NCBI RefSeq assembly: GCF_900324485.2
Contig: NC_046637.1
Span: 27,183,669-27,247,668, forward strand
DNA: 64,000 nt
DNA from: Mastacembelus armatus
Taxonomy: Eukaryota; Chordata; Actinopteri; Synbranchiformes; Mastacembelidae
Reading direction: 5' to 3'
A model generated the notes under the pieces. It was not told the origin of the DNA. It saw only the letters and a program-made list of their open reading frames with translations, and did no database searches. Position numbers and translations under genes: made by a program. Below are positions 47,625 to 59,480 of this stretch, piece after piece (positions within the stretch are counted from its first letter, which is position 1; each line of letters starts with the position of its first letter).

Positions 47625-47891
47625 GGACTTCTAGTTTTTTAGGTCGAAATGTTTCACTACTCAGCCGAGTAGCTTCATCAGTCTGAGGGAAAGCAGCCGG
47701 TTGGTGAATCAGAGGGGTCACATGAGTCCACCATTAGATCCTAAAGACCCTCACCTGAGCTCCCTTCAGCTAACGAGCCTATTCAGGCCAGGTGTGAAGG
47801 ATAAATTAGCGTTTCCATACCAACGTTCCCTCAGACTGATGAAGCTACGTGGATGAGTAGTGAAATGTTTCGACCAAAAATCTAGAAGTCC
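47625..47891. repeat. Palindromic repeat with hammerhead-like arms
   Basis: Two arms in opposite orientation (47625-47690 and 47827-47891) flank about 135 bp of unrelated sequence. Each arm, read from its inner end outward on the proper strand, gives TCCCTCAGACTGATGAAGCT, a hairpin, GTGAAA, TTTCGACC and CTAGAAGTCC. The arms match at most positions. The module is a frequent teleost repeat; class unknown to me. CTGATGA-hairpin-GAAA matches the conserved core of a hammerhead ribozyme (CTGATGA at 47836-47842, GAAA at 47862-47865; mirrored at 47675-47681 and 47652-47655). Confidence 0.6.
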
Positions 47892-48142
47892 AGTTGCCAT
47901 GACTCAACCTCTAGATATATCTTTAAAGATGGTGACAATCATGGCCCTTAATGCATCCACCCACGTTGTTCCTGTTCAAACGCCTCATAAAAAACTGTGT
48001 TGATGCATCTATCAAGGTGTTTTCAAGGTTCCCATTGGGTTTCCAGGATTTGTGAGCTATTACGTGTTCTGTGTAGCCCTATAGCTCCAGGCTGGCCCTC
48101 CCAGATAAATCAGTGCCAGAGAAAGAGACGCTCCCGCAGCTG

Positions 48143-48166
48143 ATTGGCTCCGCGCTGCGCTCCAAT
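48143..48166. promoter_or_regulatory. erbb3: Paired CCAAT boxes in the erbb3 promoter
   Basis: ATTGG (48143-48147) and CCAAT (48162-48166) form an inverted pair in a GC-rich segment about 330 bp upstream of the erbb3 ATG, fitting NF-Y sites. The erbb3 5'UTR should begin somewhere between here and 48490; no TATA box is evident. Confidence 0.45.
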
Positions 48167-48490
48167 CACTGAGCTGTAGTGATTCCTCTCACACAGACCG
48201 GAGCGGGCGGCTTGTAAAGCTGCAGCTCACTTAAATGTCAGGCAGAGAAAACACAAACAGGTTTTCACTACAGGGCGGATTGCTTCTTCATTTGAGTACT
48301 AGAGGAAACCGAAAGCAAAGTCTAAGAAAACGCTGGAAAATCAGGATTAAGCCAACTACAGTTTAGTCTTCTTTAGGGACTCTCTCGGAATAAAACGTGC
48401 TATGACGATTTCGGACGACGGAAGGACCTATTTTTCCTCATGAATATGGCCGTGATGTCTGTTTAAAGCCTGACCAGCCTGGAAATTGAA

Positions 48491-48598
48491 ATGAGGATGA
48501 CCGCCCTCCTGAGGAAGGTGCAGCAGGTGTTGTGCGTCCTGCTGCCGTGCGCCCTCCAGCTGTGCAGCGCTCAGACGCAAGAAGGTGGGCTCACACAC

Positions 48599-48630
<32 letters not shown>

Positions 48631-51600
48631 CAGCACACACACACACACACACACACTTCTATCTTTGTGAGGACACAGTCACTTACTGTAACCTAAGTCT
48701 AATTCTTAACCCCCAAACCAAGTCTTAAACCTCAATAGGCCTTAGAATGTGTGTGAGAAAGTGAGGGCCCCACTCCCATCATCCAAAAACCAAACTGGTC
48801 CTCACAAAGATCATCATACAGGCCTGATAATTAACCCGGAATATTTACGGTGTTCATTTGACAAATCCCTCCCAACAGCTGGATTAGAGCTGCTCACTAC
48901 ACTGTGCTCTGATGTAGGAAAACACCTGTCCTGTCTCATAGACCTCAGACGCTAGAACCTGTTCTGCACACGTAAAACTTGTTTGCTGTGAGTCACCTGC
49001 ACCTCTCCCACAACTCTGTGTGCTTTATCTTGTTTGTCTCAATTGTTTCAAGGTTTTGCGACAGAGTGGCCCAACCTTTTACTCACAAACACACTCAGAC
49101 CTTTCCGGAAATGTTTCACCTATAAGGTTAAACCTTCCTTGTCTCAGTATAGCTCTGATAGAAGTAGCATATAGATTTTTTTACCTAAAAAACAGCAACA
49201 ACACAAAGACCTAAGTGTTATTATACTGTGTATTGTTATTTTATTATAGGTTTATTATTAGTAGTAGGCTAATATATTAACAGTTAATGTGGTAATAGCA
49301 GAATATAAATATGTTTTGTGTGTGAAATGTTAATATTTAAACTAAGACCATAAAGGATTTACTTTCTTCATAGATGGGTCTGCTGATTGTTTTCCTATGA
49401 ATCTATTCATTCTCTGATTTATAAAATAATGAAGAAAAGTGTGAAAATTCCCATTTGTTTCATAGCCCAGACTTATTTTGTGTTTCAGTATGTATGTACA
49501 GTGGGTACGGAAAGTATTCAGACCCCTTCAAATTTTTCACTCTTTGTGTCATTGCAGCCATTTGCCAAAACCAAAAAAGTTCATGTTATTTCTCATTAAT
49601 GTACACTCAGCACCCCATCTTGACAGGAAAAAACAGAAATGTAGAAATTTTTGCAAATTTATTAAAAAAGAAAAACTGAAATATCACATGGTCATAAGTA
49701 TTCAGACCCTTTGCAGTGACACTCATATTTAACTCACATGCTGTCCATTTCTTCTGATCCTCCTTGAGATGGTTCTGCTCCTTCATTGGAGTCCAGCTGT
49801 GTTTAATTAAACTGATTGGACTTGATTAGGAAAGGCACACACCTGTCTATATAAGACCTTACAGCTCACAGTGCATGTCAGAGCAAATGAGAATCATGAG
49901 GTCGAAGGAACTGCCCAAGGAGCTCAGAGACAGAATTGTGGCAAGGCACAGATCTGGCCAAGGTTACAAAAGAATTTCTGCAGCACTCAAGGTTCCTAAG
50001 AGCCCAGTGGCCTCCATAATCCTCAAATGGAAAAAGTTTGGGAAGACCAGAACTCTTCCTAGACCTGGCCGTCCAGCCAAACTGAGCAATCGTGGGAGAA
50101 GAGCCTTGGTGAGAGAGGTAAAGAAGAACCCAAAGATCACTGTGGCTGAGCTCCAGAGATGCAGTAGGGAGATGGGAGAAAGTTCCACAGAGTCAACTAT
50201 CACTGCAGCCCTCCACCAGTCGGGGCTTTATGGCAGAGTGGCCCGACGGAAGCCTCTCCTCAGTGCAAGACACATGAAAGCTCGCATAGAGTTTGCCAAA
50301 AAACACATGAAGGACTCCCAGACTATGAGAAATAAGATTCTCTGGTCTGATGAGACCAAGATTGAACTTTTTGGCATTAATTCTAAGCGGCATGTGTGGA
50401 GAAAACCAGGCACTGCTCATCACCTGCCCAATACAATCCCTACAGTGAAACATGGTGGTGGGAGCATCATGTTGTGGGGGTGTTTTTCAGCTGCAGGGAC
50501 AGGACGACTGGTTGCAATTGAAGGAAAGATGAATGCGGCCAAGTACAGAGATATCCTGGAAGAAAACCTCTTCCAGAGTGCTCAGGACCTCAGACTGGGC
50601 CGAAGGTTCACCTTTCAACAGGACAATGACCCTAAGCACACAGCTAAAATAACAAAGGAGTGGCTTCGGAACAACTCTGTGACCGTTCTTGACTGGTCCA
50701 GCCAGAGCCCTGACCTAAACCCAATTGAGCATCTCTGGAGAGACCTGAAAATGGCTGTCCACCAACGTTCACCATCCAACCTGACAGAACTGGAGAGGAT
50801 CTGCAAGGAAGAATGGCAGAGGATCCCCAAATCCAGGTGTGAAAAACTTGTTGCATCATTCCCAAGAAGACTCATGGCTGTACTAGCTCAAAAGGGTGCT
50901 TCTACTCAATACTGAGCACAGGGTCTGAATACTTATGACCATGTGATATTTCAGTTTTTCTTTTTTAATAAATTTGCAAAAATTTCTACATTTCTGTTTT
51001 TTCCTGTCAAGATGGGGTGCTGAGTGTACATTAATGAGAAATAAAATGAACTTTTTTGATTTTGGCAAATGGCTGCAATGACACAAAGAGTGAAAAATTT
51101 GAAGGGGTCTGAATACTTTCCGTACCCACTGTATATTAATTTTGTTACGACATGAAACAAAGAAAAACAACAATCCCCACACTCGAAAGCTTGAACCTGA
51201 GTATCTTTGGTGTAAAAGTGATAAACGATCAACATTGATACTAGTTGATTTTTTTTTCTGCCGACGACTAATCAGTCAATTAACTCTAAAAATGGTACTG
51301 AAGTAAACGTAGTGCTGTGGTAGAAGTAAAAATGGTAATGTGCTGTACAAATATGTGAAAGCTGTACTTGAGTACTCAGTTACCTTGTTAACCTTAAACT
51401 TGAGGGCAGTGCTATACCTACGGTGGAGAGAGGTGCTGTGATTTGAATCCCAGTGCGACACTGTGAACTTTGACCTCATGTTCTTGTCACCATTGGTAAA
51501 TCAAGCACTCAGTTTGACAAAACAATGTGGACATGAGCTCATCAGGTGACAGCGCCTCTGGCATCTGAACTAAACACACACAGACACACATAGAAAAAAC

Positions 51601-54600
51601 AGCAGCGCTAATAAATCGAAAAAGAAAAACTTAAAAGAAAACAGAAACAAACCCAAAGAAACAGAGAGACTCAGTGAATCAAGGCTTAACATAGTGCCAT
51701 AATCCAGCTCCCAGGGCACCTGCTTATGGGAAAGTGCATGGAGTCTTTGTCGCTATAACATTTCCAATGAAAACATAGACGAGTGCAGCATTTTTTTTTT
51801 TACTACTTCAATCCAAGACAGACTGCATATTACCTGAGATATTATGTCTGCTAGGTGCATGCTCTATGTTTCATGAAAGATGCAGAACAGTTTATATCAG
51901 AGTCACATGTATGGATCAGGTACATTAGAAATATTTCAACCACAAAGACATTTTAGAGGCACAACCTGATGTCAAAAGGAACCTGGTCGTTCAGCAAGTT
52001 GCTAAACAGAGTTTTGTGTTGCAGTAACCAGGCAGCTGTGAAAGAGTTTGGTGCTGATTTGTTGGTAGAGAAAGGTGGACCTGTCGTGCACCACCATCTG
52101 GGGTACAACTGGTAGAGCAGCTGAGGGTGGTAGCATTTTGAGGTCTACTCATATGTGTGTTTTCATGCACAACATCAAAGCCGTGTGTCTTTCTGCAATG
52201 AAGCATGGACTTGTTTGGAAAGAGATTTTGGTTTTCACGTTCTCATTTGAACATGAACGATCAGACGGACAAACACTACACAAACACGGTCGCACTTTAA
52301 TGAGACAAAAACATATTGCCAACTGGTAGAGCTTGTATTTTACAACTTATTTTACGACGATTTTTACTCAGCAAATATTACCATCATGTCCAAACAGTTA
52401 ATGTTAGATGCGTGTTGTGTCATATCTTTAAGTGTATGACATCTGAGTAAATTTTGATTTATTATCTTTATAATAAAACAACAATAGGTGGAACCGCCCT
52501 AAATTGCTTCTGTACTTTTACAGGTGTGACTTGTCCAAATAACTGATGCGTCAAAAAGCAAATATGCAGTCGCGCCTGTTGCCAAAGCATGATGTTAAGC
52601 CACTCTCTGCGTCAGCCTCAGTATTTTCAGCCGTCCTGCGCAGTAGGAACCCAGGAAAAAACAATCTTCCAGCTGAGCTGTACACAGTCTCTGCTGTGAG
52701 CCAGTGAACGCATCACGAAATGAAGTGGTTCTGTCTTTGAGTTTGTGCGCATGTGCATGTGTGTGTGCATTCACCTGTGAGTTATGCTGTAATCTTTGTC
52801 CATCCTGTGCCAAGTTTCTGTTTACCTCAGTCATCGCCTCGGCCGCATTATGGAGATTGTTTATCTCCTCCTCCCTCTATTCTTTTCTTTCTGTCCCTCT
52901 CTTCGTTTTGAGTATTGAAACCTTGGTAACAGACCAATGAAAATAACAGCTGAACCTGATCCTTGTTATGTTTTTGTCATGTGTTAGGTTACACTTTGGC
53001 GCTGAGGACAATGGTACCATTTTAAAGTGAGTTCATGTGCTGTATATGATACTTCATGAAAACCGACAGACTGCAGGATTTGTAAAGTGTGAGGAGACGC
53101 AGAGTGAAATGCAGAGAAGCCTGGTCACACATCCTGATGCAGAATGATGCTTGTATTGCACCATATTAAAATAGGACCTTTGTGTCTGTGTGTGTGGTTG
53201 TGTACGTGCATTGACTCTAAACCCTACACCGCACCTCCATCTGCCAACACTGAAAATCCTCCTTTGACAGAAGAACTCACTCAGCCTGTTCAGATCTTCA
53301 GCTTTCACAGCCACAGACTTTGCATCGTACGTATGGCTGACATTCAGTTCTCTTCACGTGTGCATACTGGTTTGTCACCCTCTGCAGCGGTTTGTACTGC
53401 ATACATACCCCACATACTGTAGAGTGTGGAAGGTGCTTGAAAGTACATGTGCAGGTGTTTCCCAACAGGCAATTCAAGGGCTGTAAAGACATCAGTCCAA
53501 GTGACCCACTGATAGCACCGAGCTGCTGTCAGAGCATAACTAAGGTGGGGTAGATAAAGAGCTTCACCCCTGAGCAAACAGACTTTACTGCCTTTTTCAA
53601 GTAAATGGATTTAAACATTTCTGAAAGCACATTGGAGACTTAGTCAGGGCATCTCAGTGTGGTAACAGACATGACATGACAGGAATCTAATGTATAGAAA
53701 TGTTTGTACTTTTAGCTCAAGCTAAGGCTCAAGCCTTAGAAAACATTCAGTCCTAAATCACAGTAGAGCCTGTTGTCATGCTGCATTCATATCATACTAT
53801 ACAGGCTGCAGGTATGAGCAGCTAAGAACAAATAGTCACGTCTCTCTTGTCTTATGACTCCAGATTAACTCCAGAAAGGAAGCCTTGGGTAACATAAACA
53901 AAATGGCAGCGAGGACAGACACCACATAGTGGATAATATGCATCCATCCATTATCTATACCTGGGTTTTCCTAACCAGGGTCACAAGGATCTGCTGGAGC
54001 AGGGGGATAATATGTGCTTTGTAATTTGGGCGAACTGACCCTTAAATAATTTTAGCTCAGCCCCCATGAGCTTGGTATTCTCAGAAATGTAATAAAATGA
54101 CTCCTATTCGGACTTTGGACATGTTCATTGCATCTGTCTCACACACACACACACACACACACACATACAATGTGCTTTGACCTCCACTGCTGTGCATGAG
54201 GGTAATAATCATCAATAATCAATCTTTTTTATGCCCCAGTTGGGGTCTGTTTTGACTCTAATGGCAAAACGTACTCATCAGTGTTTGCATATCATAGTTT
54301 CTTTTCATATAATAGTAAATAAACGATCAGAGTTCACTGGGTTCTTTAAAATTAAAGGGTAAATTCACCCGAATAACAAAGAACATTTTCACTATTATCT
54401 GTGGTATCTAGCCATGAGGATAGTTTTTGAGGGTGTGGAGGGAGAGACACTCCTGAGGTGAAAAGGACAGGTGCGTGTTGTTTGGTCTGAAAACAACAGG
54501 ACAATAATAACTGTAGTTTGGCTGTTGACGTGGCCTATTTTATTGGAGCTCAGTCAAATTTTAGCCAAGAGACGTGACACAAATATTTTTTGATTCAGTC

Positions 54601-57600
54601 TGACTTTACCCTTATTCTTTCCAGTCAATCTTTCTCATGTCAGGGCCTGTTCGAGAATCATTTTTGAATGTTTTCTTTACTATTTAATTGTTCCAGTAAT
54701 AGCCGTCTGTACATCCGTGGGTCTATGGAAACAGGACCTGGTAATAACAGATGTGGCACATGGTTAGTGCCATTTCTCCAAAAGATTAAAAAATGAGGTT
54801 TAAATTGTGGCACGCAGATAATTGACTGACTGCATGGCAGCATTATACTTCCTGTTTGCCCCGCTGGAGGCATTACTGGAGCTGCAATTGCCAAACATAG
54901 AGCTGTAATTACCTTTTAAATAGTAAATAAATAGTAAAGTAAATAATAAATATTAGTAGTTGTGACAAATCCATTTGTAGATTTTTTCAAGTTGTACTAT
55001 TATTACTGTCTCCAACCACAGAACAGGATGTCGCCTACTGTTTTTAGAGTAAAGTTAAAAATATGGCTTTTGTTTTAAGTGATGATTTATATTCCTAAAA
55101 TATGCAGATGTTCAAATGCAGGTGATAAAGCCTGACTCGGTGTAAGGTTTACATTTGAAGTCAGGGCTCTGTGCAGGCTTTGTCATACCAAACTGGGAAA
55201 ACCATTTCTTATGGCCACATACTTTTGGCCATATTTTGTGAGTGCCAACATGAACAGGACATAAGTTTGTGTTTGTATGTTTTGGCAAAATATTGATTTC
55301 TAGAGGACACTGGTGTCAAGAGCGGAATTTATTCTCTGTCCTCACTTCTCTGCTGCTCCTGTCCCGCCTGACATTTGAATAGCAAAGCAGCCTTCAATGA
55401 AGCGAATGGCTAAACTCCCACAAACCATAAACAAGGCCTCGTATGTTTGTCTCGGAAAAGGACATGCCCTGTACACAATCCTCAGTTTGTTTGACACTGT
55501 TACAGTACATGCTTTGATTCCCTGACTTGTAGTGAGTGTTACAAAAGAGTCTTTGTAAAAAATATCTGCTGTTGCCTCATTAGTGATTTATTATGTTTAT
55601 GGTGATTCCATGTGAACATTTCTCTTCACAACGTTTGTGGTTCAATGCCCATTTTTTCTCATTAGGATGTGAAAACTAACACACTACTGATTATTCACAC
55701 TATGTTTAAGTGTAAAATTAAGTGTAAATTACAATTTTATTGTTTTATTTTTCTTACTGTGAATAAATCCCATGAAAAGACCAACATTTTTCAGCATTTC
55801 TCCACTTTTTCTGTAGCACCAAGACCATTTATTCCTACTGAGCATGAAAACTATACCAACAGTAATAAAATAGGAGTTGATAGTATATTTGTCTGTGACT
55901 ATTTTAGCTGCACATTTGGTTCTGTTGTGAGTATTTATAGCAGCAGAAGACTCAAAATAAACCACAGAGCTTATATACACCACTACACTGAGCACACAGT
56001 TAGTGTTGGTCTTTTCGTTTATTCACTGTAAGAAAAACATAATATATCACCCAACTTATCCTTTACATCATGTTGACTTTTAAGACGCTCATTAACACAA
56101 GTCCATTTTTTATTTTTCCAACAGTCGTTTGTTATGGCACCCAGAACGGGCTGAGCATTACGGGCAATACAGAGATTCATTACGTCTGGATGAAGGAGAG
56201 GTACACCGGCTGTGAGATTGTGATGGGCAACCTTGAGATCACCATGATGGAGCACACCAGAGACTTCTCCTTTCTGCGGGTGAGGCTGGGAACACACAGA
56301 AAGATCATAGTAACAAGTCTACAAAAGGCAAATCACCTTTAGTCCTTTCCAAGAACTGCAGTATATGTGTCACTGGGAACTGGGAACCAGTCTAGACAAG
56401 GATGTGGATCATTCTTTTTGAGTCACCAATGCCAGAAACAATTCCACATCTGAGGATCAACTGCAAACCAAAAACAAGCTGTTCATCACTGTCTGTAATG
56501 TTTGATGTCCCTGTTTCAGCTGCACAATGGTCTCATTTATGCCCCCCCCCCCCCCCCCCCCCCCCCGTCCCCTCCTGAGTTAATCACTGCGCTTCAGTCC
56601 CTGTGACTAACACAAGTAAAACACACCTCTGATGACAGTTTGCAATAACAATTAATCTTACTAACAAAAGCAAAAGAAGTGTCTTGTCTAAACACTTGTA
56701 TTATCTTTGATTTATCTTTCTCATTTTTATCTATCATCTCATTTTTTTCTACCCCTGCAGTCTATCAGGGAGGTGACAGGCTACATCCTGTTCGCTGTCA
56801 ACGAGTTCAGCCACCTGCCCCTGGACCACCTGCGCGTCATCAGAGGCACAACACTGTACGAGGACAAATACGCTTTGGCTGTGATGGTCAACTACCAGAA
56901 GGGCGGACAGCAGGGCCTTCAAGAACTGGGCCTGACACACCTCACAGGTACTCAGGACGACACGGGCTAGTTTGAATGAGTGTGTTTAAAGTGTGGGAGG
57001 CCTTGAGTGGCGCGGGTAGCTCAGAGCTCAGGTTGGATGTGGCACTCGGTTACTGTTGGAGCTCCCACGCCCACACAGCACAGCCACACCTTCGGAGTAC
57101 TGGTCGCCAGAGAGCAGCGGTGTGTGAAGTCACAGGGATATGGAGTCCCTGGAATGTCTCCTGTGCTTAACTGCTCAACCGCCACCGTAACATGAGCCGT
57201 AGCAGAGTATACTGGGCTTGTATGTGCCGTAGTAAACAGCGAATAGCAGAGTTTGAAAGGATGAGTCATGGACTTGTCCAGGCTTGCTTTGCTAATTGTC
57301 CTTTCCCGTTTATATGCATGTGTACCATCCACAGAGATACTAGAGGGAGGAGTCAAGATCATCCAGAATAAGTACCTGAGCTACGCCCCGCAGATCACCT
57401 GGCTGGATATAGTGAAGGATGGAACAACTGAAATTGTGATTGAGAGCAACGGGCCTGAAAGTGAGTGCAAAGGAGGATATTTAATGATATAATGCCTATA
57501 GTGATTGTCAGCAAAAGCAAATATGAGCTGAGCTCTTTTAAAGCTCCCCAGCTGGTTCACCTGCCTCACATATTAGCTTCAACTGGACAGAAAACAGTGA

Positions 57601-59421
57601 TTGTGGGTTTTGTTGTCCATTTCAGTGTCCATGTGAACATGTGAGCATTATTTTCACACAATGTCAGACTTATGCTTTTGTCTGATTTTAATGATTCCAA
57701 CTTCTATCTCAGAGCCTTGTGACAAAGCATGTGGTGACCTGTCATGTTGGGGTCCAGGAAATGACACGTGCCAGATCTGTGAGTGATATTGATTTCCTGT
57801 CACATTAAAAACAAAAACAGAGAAACAGATCAGTCTACCTTTACATTGTTACAAAACCGAAGGAATAAGGAATAAACAACCAAATGACTATAATATATTA
57901 CTGTCATAGTAACATACTGGTGTTGGTCTGCTGCCTGTGACATATTTTCTTTCATACTTTGTTTTAGTGACAAAGACTGTGTGCGCACCTCAGTGCAACA
58001 GCCGATGCTTTGGTAGAAGCCCGAGCGAGTGCTGTCACATCGAGTGTGCCGGAGGTTGCACCGGGCCCCTGGACACGCACTGCTTTGTGAGTCTGCTGCT
58101 TTAACAGGCCTTTCACATGGTGTGTCACAGAAACGAAGGCACAGATTAAAATAGTAAAATTAATGACAGCTGAATTCCCCATTTAGCTGTTTTGAGGTTC
58201 ATGTCGGCTCACTGTCACACTGTCATGACTTCCTGAGCAGATCAGAGCTCTGGTCAGTGCAGAGTTAGTACAGAAGCACCTGTGTGTTTCCTGCACAAAC
58301 AGACAAAACAAACCTATTAGCTGCGTTGCTGACCGGGATGTGTGTGACTCTTTGCAGGCCTGTAGGAACTTCAACAACACGGGCTCCTGTGTGTCTCAGT
58401 GTCCCCAGACTCTGATCTACAACAAACAAAAATTCAAACTGGAGCCCAACCCCAATGCCAAGTACCAGTATGGCTCCATCTGTGTGGCCCAGTGCCCCAG
58501 TGAGTTCCCACACAAGCTTTCTTACATCTGCATGTTCACACAGACTCACAGTGCATCAAACACCTGCTGTTTTCATATATGAATGCAGTTTCCATGTTTG
58601 CACAACACTGTGTTAATCATTCGTCTTATAAAGCACCACTTGCTCCACTGTACATTTTTGCTCATGTTATTAAAGACATTTGAGCGATTTACTCCATATT
58701 TATTCCAGCAAACTTCGTGGTGGACGACAGCTCCTGTGTGAGCAACTGTCCCTCTGATAAGATGGAGGTGGAGAAGAATGGAGTGAAAAGATGTGAGCCC
58801 TGTGGCGGCCTCTGTCCAAAAGGTATCACAGATAATATAACAGCTGCTTTACTGAGGACAGATGTTTTATGCGAGTGAGAGCTGAGTTTGATTCATGGGA
58901 AATGAAATGTTTCTTGAATCTATTTGCTGATCATCTGTTTTGTTTGTAAAATGCTTCTTTAGAAACTAACTATAGCTGTCAGAAAACTGCAGTAAAAAGT
59001 ATTTCTCTGTAGTATTAAGTAGCATTTAATGGAACTAACCAAGTACTTTATTTAATATCATCCTCTTTATCTTCCTCCCAGCTTGTCAAGGCACAGGAAG
59101 TTCAAGCAGACAGACTGTTGATGCTCTTAACATCGACAGTTTTATAAACTGCACCAATATCCAGGGCAGTCTGCACTTTCTGGTGACCGGCATCAAAGGG
59201 TAAACAAGACTTCTTCTTCTTATAGTTACCGTTAATATTAGTAAGATACAACTGTGTCCAGCAGGTTCATACGTATTTTTAGTCTGTGCTTTAAAGATAC
59301 TTTGTGCAGTAGAATTTCATTTTAGTTTCTTTTCTGTCCAAAGTGATGTTTATAATGGCGTACCACCCCTCGACCCAGAAAAACTCAAAGTCTTCAACAC
59401 AGTGCGAGAGATTACAGGTGT

Positions 59422-59480
<59 letters not shown>

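Larger units (their letters stand above)
44886..48240. other. Intergenic region arf3-erbb3
   Basis: About 3.3 kb without recognisable exons. It contains the palindromic repeat at 47625-47891 and ends in the erbb3 promoter. Open frames at 46045-46230, 46772-47026 and 47527-47721 lack any domain or splice context; the last is inside the repeat. Confidence 0.55.
49499..51131 (+). mobile_element. Whole-looking Tc1/mariner transposon in erbb3 intron 1
   Basis: 1633-bp element flanked by TA on both sides (49497-49498 and 51132-51133), the Tc1 target duplication. Ends are CAGTGGGTACGGAAAG and its complement. The 212-bp terminal inverted repeats (49499-49710 and 50920-51131) differ at only two positions by my reading. 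Each repeat has an outer and an inner copy of AAGTATTCAGACCC, the IR/DR arrangement of fish Tc1 elements where transposase binds twice per end. One uninterrupted transposase gene lies between them. An AATAAA at 50967-50972, 52 bp past the transposase stop, probably serves its mRNA. It has the same orientation as erbb3. Near-identical ends plus an open gene point to a young insertion. Confidence 0.95.
51134..56124 (+). other. erbb3: erbb3 intron 1, remainder
   Basis: About 5 kb of intron after the Tc1 copy; intron 1 totals 7.5 kb. It holds a SINE tail fragment (53941-54003) and a (CA)n run (54140-54165). No exon was recognised; open frames such as 53054-53314, 55669-56031 and 55729-55995 have no splice or domain support. 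Confidence 0.55.

Noticed and set aside
47836-47891. Calling the CTGATGA...GAAA arm a functional hammerhead ribozyme
   Set aside because: Stem III and the cleavage triplet could not be identified by eye, so it is reported only as a core-like pattern.
50883-51235. Reverse-strand open frames at the right end of the Tc1 element and matching forward frames at 49387-49732
   Set aside because: They are translations of the AT-rich inverted repeats, present as mirror images at both ends.
55669-56031. 120-residue open frame in erbb3 intron 1 as an alternative exon
   Set aside because: Low-complexity AT-rich translation without domain or good splice sites; exon 1 to exon 2 joins in phase without it.
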